A stretch of 64,000 nucleotides of DNA. Source: Amycolatopsis camponoti (lineage in GTDB: Bacteria > Actinomycetota > Actinomycetes > Mycobacteriales > Pseudonocardiaceae). The notes below the pieces were generated by a model, which saw only the letters and a list, made by a program, of their open reading frames with translations, had not been told where the DNA came from and ran no database searches. Shown one piece after another: positions 22,996-30,714 of the stretch (the stretch's first letter is position 1; every line of letters starts with the position of its first letter). The stretch spans positions 372,001 to 436,000 of the forward strand of contig NZ_CABVGP010000004.1 in NCBI RefSeq assembly GCF_902497555.1, read 5' to 3'. The position numbers and the translations under genes were made by a program.

Positions 22996-24662
22996 GACAG
23001 CACCGCCGCCCGGTAGTCGGCGCGACCGGCCAGCTCGGCGTGGCTGCCGACGCCGGCGATCCGCCCGTCGTCGAGGAGGACGACGCGGTCGGTCGCGGCG
23101 AGCAGCGCCGGGCTGGTGGTCACGAGGATGGTCGTGCGGCCGCGCCGCAGCTCGGCCAGGCCCGCGGCGATGCGGGCCTCGGTGACGGTGTCGACGGCGG
23201 TCGTCGGATCGTGCAGGACGAGCACCGGCGCGTCGACGGCGAGCGCCCGGGCGAGCGCGACCCGCTGGCGCTGCCCACCCGAGAGCGACCGGCCGCGTTC
23301 GGTGACCTCGGTGGCGACGCCGTCGGGCAGCGCGCCGGCCACCTCGTCGACGGCGGCCGCGGACATCGCTTCCTCGCTGAGCGGCCCGGTCGCGAAGTTC
23401 TCGGCGACGGTGCCGGCGAACAGGTCCGCGTCGTGCGCGGCCACCAGAACGACCTCACGAACCCGGCTCGGGTCCACAGTGGACAGATCGACCGCGTCGA
23501 CCGACACCGTGCCGGTCGCGGGGTCGGCGGCGCGGCCGAGGCAGTCCAGGAGGTCGGTCGCCGCGGCCGGGTCGGTGGCGACGACGCCGAGCAGCTCACC
23601 CGGGCGGGCTTCGAAGTCGACGTCGCGCAGCGCCCCCCGGCCGAGCGCGGAAAGCCGGACGTGCCCGGCGGCGGGGGCGGGCAGCGTGGCTTCCCCGGCG
23701 TCGACGGCGTGCGGTGCGTTCAGGACGTCGGCGATGCGCCCGGCCGACGCGCGGCCTTGCGCGAGCTCGCCGTTCACCCACGAGAAGATCGAGAACGGCG
23801 TGATCAGGTACTGCGCCAGGCCGACCGCGGCGACGAGGTCGCCGACGCTGATTTCGCCCGCCGCGGCGAGGTTCCCGCCGACGAGCGCGACGACGGCGAT
23901 GAAGATCCCGGTCAGCGCGAGCAGCGCGCCGTTGTGCCAAGCCTGGGCGCGCGCGGCGCGGAGCGTCGCTTTGAGCGAATCCTGGCTGGTGCGGCGGTAG
24001 CGGTCGACGGCGGCGCGTTCGGCGCCGACGCCCTTGAGCACGCGCAGCCCCGCGACCAGGTCGGTGGCGATGCCGGAGGCGAAGGCGGAGCGCTCCTGCT
24101 CGGCCTCGCTGCGGCGTTCGAGCGGTTTGCCGATCAGGTGCGCCAGGTACAGCATCGGCGGCGTGCCGAGCAGCACGAGCAGGCCGAGCGGGACGCTCAT
24201 GGTAAGCAGCACGACGGCGCTGACCAGCAGCCCGGCCAGCCCGGCGACGCCGAACGGGAGGACGCCGTTGAGCTGGCCGACCCGCTTCGCGTCCGACGTG
24301 CCGATGCTGACGAGTTCGCCCGCGAGGTTGCCGGCTTCGGCGCCGCCGCCGGGGTGCAGCACGCGGCGTCCGATGTCGAGGCGCAGGTCGTGGGCGGCGC
24401 GTTCGGCGGCGCGCTCGCCGAAGCGGGCACCGAGGCGGTAGCTGGTCGACAGCGCGGCGAACAGCACGGCCAGCACCGCCAGCCAGAGGAGCAGCGTGCC
24501 CACCGAGCCACCCGCGACGGCCTGGTCGATCACCACGCCGATCACCACCGGCACCAGCGCTTCGCCGCCCTGGTGGCCCGCCGTCAGCACCGCCGCGAGG
24601 GTCACCGATCGTCGTTGCCCGGTGATCGAACGGCGGAGGACTTCCCGTCCCGTCGTGCTCAC
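22992..24662 (-). CDS. ABC exporter half-transporter with lost Walker A and intact signature
   Basis: 556 residues from a GTG at 24662. Six-helix membrane domain, then an ABC domain with a normal signature (RSLSGGQRQRVALARAL). The P-loop is gone: where GxxGxGKST should be, the sequence reads VVATDPAAATDLL. Walker B ends LVLHDPTTAVD, so the catalytic glutamate is also replaced. It can supply only the signature half of the productive site made with its partner. The first gene of a two-gene operon with an iron box 27 bp upstream. Role inferred: export, or otherwise membrane transport, of the NRPS product. Confidence 0.88.
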   Translation of the reverse strand: MSTTGREVLRRSITGQRRSVTLAAVLTAGHQGGEALVPVVIGVVIDQAVAGGSVGTLLLWLAVLAVLFAALSTSYRLGARFGERAAERAAHDLRLDIGRRVLHPGGGAEAGNLAGELVSIGTSDAKRVGQLNGVLPFGVAGLAGLLVSAVVLLTMSVPLGLLVLLGTPPMLYLAHLIGKPLERRSEAEQERSAFASGIATDLVAGLRVLKGVGAERAAVDRYRRTSQDSLKATLRAARAQAWHNGALLALTGIFIAVVALVGGNLAAAGEISVGDLVAAVGLAQYLITPFSIFSWVNGELAQGRASAGRIADVLNAPHAVDAGEATLPAPAAGHVRLSALGRGALRDVDFEARPGELLGVVATDPAAATDLLDCLGRAADPATGTVSVDAVDLSTVDPSRVREVVLVAAHDADLFAGTVAENFATGPLSEEAMSAAAVDEVAGALPDGVATEVTERGRSLSGGQRQRVALARALAVDAPVLVLHDPTTAVDTVTEARIAAGLAELRRGRTTILVTTSPALLAATDRVVLLDDGRIAGVGSHAELAGRADYRAAVLS

Positions 24663-24688
24663 CCGCGCCTCCCTGTCCTGGTCGTGGG

Positions 24689-24707
24689 ATAGGTAAGGCT
24701 AGTCTAA
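24689..24707 (-). promoter_or_regulatory. Iron box upstream of the ABC exporter operon
   Basis: ATAGGTAAGGCTAGTCTAA matches 15 of 19 iron-box positions. It lies 27 bp upstream of the exporter GTG at 24662, in the gap before the next minus-strand gene, and ties the exporter to the same regulon as the NRPS. Confidence 0.75.
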
Positions 24708-24716
24708 GTAAACGGG

Positions 24717-25577
24717 TTACGGGAACACGGTCGGCTTCGTCTCATTTCCCTCGGTGGCCGGTTCTCCGAAGCGGGCCAAGGCGAGCGCGGCGGCCACGGC
24801 GAGGACGAACCCGGCGATCGCGACGACCGCGAACCCGGGCCGGGTCCGGTCGCCGAGGACGAACACGCCGATGAGCGACGGGAAGATCGTCTCGCCGAGC
24901 ACCATCATCGCGGTGGACGTGGTGACGCTGCCGCGTTGCAAGGCCGTCGCGTAGAACAGCATCGCCATCCCGCCCGCGACGGCGACGGTGTAGGTGGCCG
25001 GGTCGGTGAGCAGGTCCAGCGGGGCGAGGCTGGGGATGATCCGCCCGGAGATGGCGACGACGCCGAAGCAGAGCCCGGCCACGAGCCCGAGCGCGGGCGT
25101 CCGGATGTGCCGGCTCGCCTTCCCCGCGGCGATCCCGGCGCCGGCCAGCACGACGACCGCGCCGATGAGCCCGAGCCGGAAGCCGAGGCCGACCGGGTCG
25201 GAGCCTTCGCTTTCGGCGGCGGCGCCGAGCAGCCCGAGCCCGGCGCACACGACGGCGACGGCCGCCCATTCCCGTTTGCCGAGGCGGACCCCGAGGAACC
25301 GGGCGGCGACGGCGGTCACGGCGAGGCTCGCGGCGAGCGCGGCCTGCACGACGAACAGCGGCAGGACGTGCAGAGCGGCGATCTGCGCGACGAAGCCGAG
25401 GACGTCCAGCGACAGGCCGAGCACGAACTTCCACTGGCCGAGGACGCGCACGAGCAGCTTCGGATCGACCCCGCCGGCACCGGAGTCTTCGGTCGCCTGG
25501 GCGGCGACCGACTGCATCACCGAAGCGACGCCGTACGCGATTGCGGCGCCGAGGGCGCAGAGGAGTCCCCACCACAT
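24717..25577 (-). CDS. DMT/EamA-type multi-spanning membrane protein
   Basis: About 286 residues from the ATG at 25577; a GTG at 25586 is an alternative. About ten hydrophobic segments separated by short loops, with small residues throughout and GETIFPSLIGVFVLGDR in the second half, the layout of drug/metabolite-transporter proteins. The substrate cannot be told from the sequence. Its stop lies only 10 bp from the exporter iron box, so it reads toward the siderophore locus but is separated from it by that promoter. No clear ribosome site is visible at either start. Confidence 0.75.
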   Translation of the reverse strand: MWWGLLCALGAAIAYGVASVMQSVAAQATEDSGAGGVDPKLLVRVLGQWKFVLGLSLDVLGFVAQIAALHVLPLFVVQAALAASLAVTAVAARFLGVRLGKREWAAVAVVCAGLGLLGAAAESEGSDPVGLGFRLGLIGAVVVLAGAGIAAGKASRHIRTPALGLVAGLCFGVVAISGRIIPSLAPLDLLTDPATYTVAVAGGMAMLFYATALQRGSVTTSTAMMVLGETIFPSLIGVFVLGDRTRPGFAVVAIAGFVLAVAAALALARFGEPATEGNETKPTVFP

Positions 25578-25621
25578 GCCGATCACTCTATTTTGTCGGA
25601 CCGGTGCGGTACGTTCCGGTC

Positions 25622-26134
25622 ATGTCGAACACGAGTTCGAAGACGCACCGGGCCTGGCCGGCCCGGCTGGCCTGGGACGAGTTGCGCCTGCAGCTGGACT
25701 TCCTGCAGTTCCTCCGCGCGACGGCGGTGAACAAGCTGGCGGGGCTGCCGGTTTCGCAGGCGGCGGCGACGCCGTTCTCGACGTCGCCGCGGTTGAGTGC
25801 GCTGGGGGTGGTGAAGCACCTGACGGCGGTGGAGCGGTGGTGGCTGTCGATCGAGGCGGGCGGAGCGGACCTGCCGTCGCTGTGGGCGGGGTCGCCGGAC
25901 CCCAGCTGGGACTTGTCACCGGACGACACACCGGCCTCGGTGGTGGCGGCGTACAAGGCCGAGTGGGCCCGGTCGGAGAAGTCGTTGCGCCGACTGGGTC
26001 CCGACGACCGGACGCGGCGGCGGTCGGAGTTCACGGTCAGGTGGGTGGTGGCCCACGTGGTCCAGGAGACGGCGCGGCACGTGGGGCATCTGGATCTGCT
26101 GCGGGAGCTGGCCGATGGGGAGGTGGGTGAGTGA
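25622..26134 (+). CDS. DinB-like (DUF664) protein, possible mycothiol-dependent enzyme
   Basis: 170 residues from the ATG at 25622. The sequence fits the DinB four-helix fold: VVKHLTAVERWW in the first half and VAHVVQETARHVGHLDLLRE near the end supply the three histidines that bind a metal in this family. The repeated WxLSPDDTP region is typical of actinobacterial DUF664 members, several of which are mycothiol S-transferases. It starts 44 bp from the divergent DMT gene. Substrate unknown. Confidence 0.82.
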   Translation: MSNTSSKTHRAWPARLAWDELRLQLDFLQFLRATAVNKLAGLPVSQAAATPFSTSPRLSALGVVKHLTAVERWWLSIEAGGADLPSLWAGSPDPSWDLSPDDTPASVVAAYKAEWARSEKSLRRLGPDDRTRRRSEFTVRWVVAHVVQETARHVGHLDLLRELADGEVGE

Positions 26135-26394
26135 AGAATCCGCGTGACACGCCTCGCTAACCTGGGTTCGTGGCCGTCGTTGCGGAGTACCGCCGATTTA
26201 CCGGCCCCCTGGCCCTTTGCGGGTGCCAGCGGGGTTCCGGTGCCATGTCCGCAGTCGGCGTTGCCTGACGTTGCCCGCGCGGTTCGGTCCGCACCATCAC
26301 AGCCGAGCCATGACCAAGCCGCAACGAACCTCGCCGGGTGTCCGGGCCCAGGGGGAGCAGTCGCCCTCACCCCGCTCACCCAGGAGGCCTTGTC

Positions 26395-27507
26395 ATGCCC
26401 GAAACACCCAGCCGGCTCGTCCGTGACCTCGCGATTCGCGATCTCACCGATCCCGCGGCCGGCCCGCACGCGATGCAGCTCGTCGTCGAGCGGGCCGTCG
26501 CCGCCGTCCGAGGGCCGCGGACCGAAGTGCGGTGGTGGCGGGGGGATCGGATCGTCAGCGTCGCCGACAACTACGACAACCTGGGCTACGACCCCGCCGA
26601 CGTCACCCGCGACGCGCGCTACACCCGCTACGTCGACGCGGACCACGTGCTGCGCAGCCACTCCAGCGCCCTGGTCCCCGGCGCGCTGCGGGCGCTCGGA
26701 GCGCGGCCGGCCGACGACGTCCTGCTCGTCTGCCCCGGCATCGTCTACCGCCGGGACAGCATCGATCGGCTGCACACCGGTACTCCGCACCAGCTCGACC
26801 TGTGGCGGATCACGCGCACGAAGAACGACCTGGGCCACCTGGTCGAATCCCTCGCCACCGAACTCCTGCCGGGCCGGCGGTGGCGCCTCGAACCCCGCCG
26901 TCATCCGTACACAGTGGACGGTGCTCAGCTCGACGTCCGCCACCACGGCGAGTGGATCGAGGTCGCCGAATGCGGACTCGTCCACCCCGATGTCCTCGCC
27001 CGCGCCGGCCTCGACGACCGCTGGTCCGGGCTGGCTCTCGGCATGGGCCTCGACCGGATGCTGATGCTGCTGAAGGACATCCCGGACATCCGCCTCCTGC
27101 GGTCACCCGATCCGGCCGTCGCGGCGCAGCTCACCGACCTCGCGCCGTACCGCCCGGTCTCGACCCTGCCGCCCGTGCGCCGCGACCTCTCCGTCGCGGT
27201 CGCGCACGACGATCGCGCCGAGGACCTCGGCGATCGCGTCCGCGCCGCCCTCGGCGACGATGCCGACGTCGTCGAATCGGTCGAGATCCTGCAGGAGACG
27301 CCGTGCGCGCACTTGCCCCCTCAGGCGCTGGCCCGGCTCGGCGCCACCGAAGACCAGAAGAACCTCCTGGTCCGGCTGGTCCTGCGCCCGCTGAGCGCGA
27401 CCCTGTCGGACCGCGAGGCGAACGTCCTGCGCGACCGGGCCTACGCCGCCCTGCACCAGGGGTCAGGTTCGCAGTCCGCGGAGGGCGAGCGCGGCGAAGC
27501 GTCGTGA
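26395..27507 (+). CDS. Compact single-chain phenylalanyl-tRNA-synthetase-like protein (class II core plus FDX-ACB domain)
   Basis: 370 residues from the ATG at 26395, which has AGGAGG eight bases upstream. Residues of roughly 60-250 resemble the PheRS alpha catalytic core: a motif-2-like VYRRDSIDRLHTGTPHQLDL and a motif-3-like GLALGMGLDRMLMLLKDIPD followed by IRLL. The last 100 residues, from about VSTLPPVRRDLSVAV to the end, match the FDX-ACB anticodon-binding fold normally at the PheT C-terminus. This is the layout of mitochondrial PheRS, whereas bacteria normally use a PheS2PheT2 tetramer. A class II motif 1 and an editing domain are not evident. A 260-bp gap precedes it; I found no T-box element there. 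Role unknown: spare or stress PheRS, tRNA-dependent metabolism, or a non-translational ligase. Confidence 0.8.
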   Translation: MPETPSRLVRDLAIRDLTDPAAGPHAMQLVVERAVAAVRGPRTEVRWWRGDRIVSVADNYDNLGYDPADVTRDARYTRYVDADHVLRSHSSALVPGALRALGARPADDVLLVCPGIVYRRDSIDRLHTGTPHQLDLWRITRTKNDLGHLVESLATELLPGRRWRLEPRRHPYTVDGAQLDVRHHGEWIEVAECGLVHPDVLARAGLDDRWSGLALGMGLDRMLMLLKDIPDIRLLRSPDPAVAAQLTDLAPYRPVSTLPPVRRDLSVAVAHDDRAEDLGDRVRAALGDDADVVESVEILQETPCAHLPPQALARLGATEDQKNLLVRLVLRPLSATLSDREANVLRDRAYAALHQGSGSQSAEGERGEAS

Positions 27508-28032
27508 AGCAGCGAGACGGGCCGCCGGGGTCGGCGCCTGGATGCCGCCGTTGGCCATGAGCACCAGGACCAGGTCGTCCAGGACGACGTCCGGGCGCAC
27601 GTGCCCGGCCTCCTGCGCGCGGCGGATCAGCTCGGCGATCGACCGCAAGGCCCGTTCGCGTTCGGCGGCGAAGTCGATCGCGTGCGGGAACGCCGAGACG
27701 AAGGCCGTGGTGAAGCCCCGGTCGCGCGCGTGCAGCTCGCACAGCCGCTCGACGACCAGGGCGAAACCGCGCCACGGATCGGGATCGGCGAGCCCTTCGT
27801 CGACGATGGCGTAGCACGCCCGCATCTGGTCCGCGAACGCCGCGGTGACCAGCAGTTCCTTGGTGGGGAACCGGCGGTACAGGGTGGCCGGCCCGACCCC
27901 GGCGCGCCGGGCGATCTCGCGCATCGGCGCGTCCAGGCCCTCGGCGGCGAACACCAGGCGGGCCGCGTCGAGGATGCGCTCACGGTTGTCGCGGGCGTCG
28001 GAGCGCAGCAGGTGAGGCAAATGATCGGCCAC
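27463..28032 (-). CDS. TetR-family repressor
   Basis: 189 residues from a GTG at 28032. The N-terminal helix-turn-helix is clear (ILDAARLVFAAEGLDAPMRE, then ARRAGVGPATLYRRFPTKEL), and the C-terminal ligand domain is of the kind in TetR_C_33-like proteins. It is divergent from the quinone-oxidoreductase-like gene with 48 bp between them, so that gene is the likely target. Its 3' end overlaps the 3' end of the PheRS-like gene by 45 bp in convergent orientation. Confidence 0.9.
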   Translation of the reverse strand: MADHLPHLLRSDARDNRERILDAARLVFAAEGLDAPMREIARRAGVGPATLYRRFPTKELLVTAAFADQMRACYAIVDEGLADPDPWRGFALVVERLCELHARDRGFTTAFVSAFPHAIDFAAERERALRSIAELIRRAQEAGHVRPDVVLDDLVLVLMANGGIQAPTPAARLAASRRFAALALRGLRT

Positions 28033-28051
28033 GCTCTCACTTTAGCCAAGC

Positions 28052-28065
28052 GGACGCCGGCGTCC
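28052..28065. promoter_or_regulatory. Candidate TetR operator
   Basis: GGACGCCGGCGTCC is a perfect 14-bp palindrome in the 48-bp gap between the divergent tetR gene and the oxidoreductase gene, the usual place for an autoregulated TetR operator. Confidence 0.5.
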
Positions 28066-28080
28066 ACTACCGTCGGTCCC

Positions 28081-29043
28081 ATGAAAGCAGTTGCGGTGCA
28101 AGCGTTCGGCGATCCCGAGGGGCTCGCGGTCATCGACGTCCCGGTCCCGGAACCGGCCGCGGGACAGGTGCTGGTCGCCACCGAGGCGATCGGCGTGGGC
28201 GGGGTCGACGCCGTGATCCGCAGCGGCGCCCTCGCCGCGTACGGGTTCCGGGACGGGCACATCCTCGGCGGCGAGATCGCGGGCACGGTGACCGCGGTCG
28301 GCGACGGCGTCGACCGCGAGTGGACCGGACGGCGCGTGTGGGCCTTCACCGGCGTGGGCGGCGGGTACGCCGAGCAGGCGGTCGCCCCGGCCGAGACGCT
28401 CGTCCCGCTCCCGGCGGCGACGTCGGCCGTGGACGCGGTGACGCTCGGCAGCTCCGGCGCCGTGGCGCACTTCGGCCTCCGCCACGCCCACTTCGCGCCG
28501 GGCGAGTCGGTGCTGGTCCGCGGCGCGGCGGGCGGTCTCGGGATCATGACGGTCCAGCTCGCCGCCCGCGCCGGAGCCGGCGCGATCGCGGTGACGACGT
28601 CGTCGCCCGAGCGTGGCGAACGCCTGCGTGGACTCGGCGCGACCCGCGTGCTGGACCGCGCCGGCGAGGGGACGGCCGACACCTACGACGTCGTCATCGA
28701 CATCGTCGCCGGGCCGGACCTGCCGTCGTTCTTCGCCAAGCTCAGCCCGAACGGCCGCCTGGTGGCGATCGGCGCGGTCGCCGGCGACCCTCCGGCGGAC
28801 TTCGGCAAGCAGCTGTTCGCGGCGTTCCAGAGGTCGCTGTCGTTCTCGACCTTCAGCGCGAACACCGTGCCCCAGGCCGACCGGCGAGCGGTGACGGCGG
28901 AGCTGTTCGCCGCCGCGAACAGGGGAGAGCTGACCTCGGTCGTGCACGAGGTCCTGCCGCTGGACCAGGCGGTACTGGCCCACCGGAAGATGCAGGCCGG
29001 CGAGGTGTTCGGGAGGATCGTGCTGACTCCGCCGGAAAGCTGA
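28081..29043 (+). CDS. Zinc-free quinone oxidoreductase-like MDR protein
   Basis: 320 residues starting MKAVAVQAFGDPEGL, as in NADPH:quinone reductases of the medium-chain family. The cofactor motif is VRGAAGGLGIMTVQLAARAG (about residues 153-172). The structural and catalytic zinc cysteines of alcohol dehydrogenases are absent. The family reduces quinones or reactive enones and aldehydes with NADPH in the cytosol. Divergent from a tetR gene with a palindrome between them, so probably induced by a toxic small molecule. The downstream hydrolase gene starts 16 bp later and may be co-transcribed. Confidence 0.88.
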   Translation: MKAVAVQAFGDPEGLAVIDVPVPEPAAGQVLVATEAIGVGGVDAVIRSGALAAYGFRDGHILGGEIAGTVTAVGDGVDREWTGRRVWAFTGVGGGYAEQAVAPAETLVPLPAATSAVDAVTLGSSGAVAHFGLRHAHFAPGESVLVRGAAGGLGIMTVQLAARAGAGAIAVTTSSPERGERLRGLGATRVLDRAGEGTADTYDVVIDIVAGPDLPSFFAKLSPNGRLVAIGAVAGDPPADFGKQLFAAFQRSLSFSTFSANTVPQADRRAVTAELFAAANRGELTSVVHEVLPLDQAVLAHRKMQAGEVFGRIVLTPPES

Positions 29044-29059
29044 CCCGTAGGGTGTGGCC

Positions 29060-29770
29060 ATGGCAGATCGGCTCTACTTCCGGCAGCTGCTCGCCGGGCG
29101 GGACTTCGCCGTCGGCGACCCGGTCGCGACGCAGATGGTGAACTTCGCCTACCTCATCGGCGACCGGGACACCCAGGACGCGGTGCTCGTCGACCCGGCC
29201 TACGCCGTGCAGGACCTGCTCGATGTCCTCGACGCCGATGGCATGCGGCTCACCGGGGTCCTCGCCACCCACCACCACCCCGATCACGTCGGCGGCGAGA
29301 TGATGGGCTTCGAGCTGCCCGGCATCGCCGAGCTGCTCGCGCTCCGGCCGGTGCCGATCCACGTCAACGGCGCCGAGACCGAGTGGGTCCGCCGCGTGAC
29401 CGGGGTCGAGGACACCGATCTGCGCGCGCACGACCACGACGACGTCCTCGAGGTCGGCTCGATCCCCGTCCGGATGCTGCACACACCCGGCCACACGCCC
29501 GGCAGCCAGTGCTTCCTCGTCGAAGACAAGCTCGTCTCCGGCGACACGCTCTTCCTCGAAGGGTGCGGGCGCACCGACTTCCCCGGCGGCGACGCCGAGG
29601 AGATCTACCGCAGCCTGCAGGCCCTCGCCGGCCTGCCCGGCGACCCCGTCGTCTACCCCGGGCACCAGTACTCCGCCGAACCGTCGGCCGCGCTCTCCGA
29701 CGTCAAGCGCACCAACTTCGTCTACCGGCCGCGGTCGCTCGACGAATGGAAGGTCATGTTCGGCGGCTGA
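29060..29770 (+). CDS. Metallo-beta-lactamase-fold hydrolase (glyoxalase II / persulfide dioxygenase-like)
   Basis: 236 residues from the ATG at 29060 (a GTG at 29054 is possible). The metal motif HxHxDH is present as THHHPDHVGG, followed by LHTPGHTPGSQCF, SGDTLFLEGCGRTDFPGG and YPGHQY, the order seen in hydroxyacylglutathione-hydrolase and persulfide-dioxygenase proteins. In an organism likely to use mycothiol the substrate would be a mycothiol thioester or persulfide. It sits just before the sulfonate operon, which gives some weight to a sulfur role, but a dyad and a promoter separate the two. Confidence 0.87.
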   Translation: MADRLYFRQLLAGRDFAVGDPVATQMVNFAYLIGDRDTQDAVLVDPAYAVQDLLDVLDADGMRLTGVLATHHHPDHVGGEMMGFELPGIAELLALRPVPIHVNGAETEWVRRVTGVEDTDLRAHDHDDVLEVGSIPVRMLHTPGHTPGSQCFLVEDKLVSGDTLFLEGCGRTDFPGGDAEEIYRSLQALAGLPGDPVVYPGHQYSAEPSAALSDVKRTNFVYRPRSLDEWKVMFGG

Positions 29771-29787
29771 TCAAGGTGTTCCACGGG

Positions 29788-29807
29788 GTGAAACACCGCT
29801 GTTTCAC
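29788..29807 (+). promoter_or_regulatory. Inverted repeat ahead of the sulfonate operon
   Basis: GTGAAACA-CCGC-TGTTTCAC is a perfect 8-bp inverted repeat. A further degenerate half-site, GTGTTCCAC, lies just upstream (29777-29785). It precedes the candidate promoter at 29822-29850. It may be an operator for sulfur control or part of the MBL gene's terminator; the lack of a T-run favours an operator. Confidence 0.45.
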
Positions 29808-29821
29808 GGACTGGGCGGCGA

Positions 29822-29850
29822 TTGACTTCGCCTGACCGGGGCCCGAATGT
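29822..29850 (+). promoter_or_regulatory. Candidate promoter of ssuCBAD
   Basis: TTGACT (29822-29827), a 17-bp spacer and GAATGT (29845-29850) form a plausible housekeeping promoter 46 bp before the GTG of ssuC. Confidence 0.45.
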
Positions 29851-29895
29851 CGGGAGCACGCAAGCCCCGAACATCCCCGTCCCCGGGAGAAATCC

Positions 29896-30714
29896 GTGTC
29901 GATTTCCACCACGGGCGTGCTTCCGCGCGCCCGGAAACGCGCCGAAGGGCCGCCACGCCGGATCGCGTGGCGGCCCGACCTGCGGCGCTGGATCAGCCCG
30001 GTGGTGCTCGTCGCCGCCTGGCAGATCGCCAGTGCCACCGGCGTATTGCCGCCCGACAAGCTCAGTTCACCGTGGACGGTCGTGCGGGCCGGCGTCGAAG
30101 TCGCGCGCAGCGGCGAACTCGGCAACGCCTTCCTGGTGTCGCTCGGTCGCGTCGGCGCCGGGTTCGCGATCGGGGCCGTCATCGGCGTGGTGCTGGGCAT
30201 CGTCTCCGGGCTGTCCCGCTGGGGTGAGGTGCTGGTCGACCCGCCGGTGCAGATGCTGCGGACGCTGCCGTTCCTCGGCCTGATCCCGCTGTTCATCCTG
30301 TGGTTCGGCATCGGCGAGGAGACCAAGATCGTGCTGGTCGCCCTGGGGGTGGCCTTCCCGCTCTACCTGAACGTCCACTCGGGAATCCGCGGTGCCGACC
30401 CGAACCTCGTCGAGGCGTCCCGGGCGCTCGGGTTCAGCCGGGCGGAACGGCTCTGGCACGTGGTGATCCCCGGTGCGTTGCCGCAGGCGCTCGTCGGGTT
30501 GCGGCAGTCGCTCGGCATCGCCTGGCTGGCGTTGATCGTGGGCGAGACGGTCAACGCCGACGCCGGCGTCGGCTACCTCATCAACAACGCGCGCGAGTTC
30601 CTGCGCACCGATGTCGTGGTCGTCGGTCTCGTTCTGTACGCCCTGCTCGGCCTGGTCACCGACGCGCTGGTCCGGCTGCTGGAACGGAAGGTGCTGCGGT
30701 GGCGAACCCGGTAG
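29896..30714 (+). CDS. ssuC: Aliphatic sulfonate ABC transporter, permease
   Basis: 272 residues from a GTG preceded by CGGGAG. About six membrane helices and the permease loop EASRALGFSRAERLWHVVIP, with QALVGLRQSLGIAW, as in SsuC/TauC proteins. It imports sulfonates (or a related sulfur or nitrogen compound) together with the next two genes. First gene of a tightly overlapping operon ending in an ssuD-type monooxygenase, which makes alkanesulfonates the best substrate guess. Confidence 0.92.
   Translation: MSISTTGVLPRARKRAEGPPRRIAWRPDLRRWISPVVLVAAWQIASATGVLPPDKLSSPWTVVRAGVEVARSGELGNAFLVSLGRVGAGFAIGAVIGVVLGIVSGLSRWGEVLVDPPVQMLRTLPFLGLIPLFILWFGIGEETKIVLVALGVAFPLYLNVHSGIRGADPNLVEASRALGFSRAERLWHVVIPGALPQALVGLRQSLGIAWLALIVGETVNADAGVGYLINNAREFLRTDVVVVGLVLYALLGLVTDALVRLLERKVLRWRTR

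Noticed and set aside
26135..26394. T-box or leader peptide before the PheRS-like gene
   Set aside because: No T-box consensus with the GGUGG-type antiterminator and no Phe-rich short frame was found. The only short frame there starts without a clear ribosome site.
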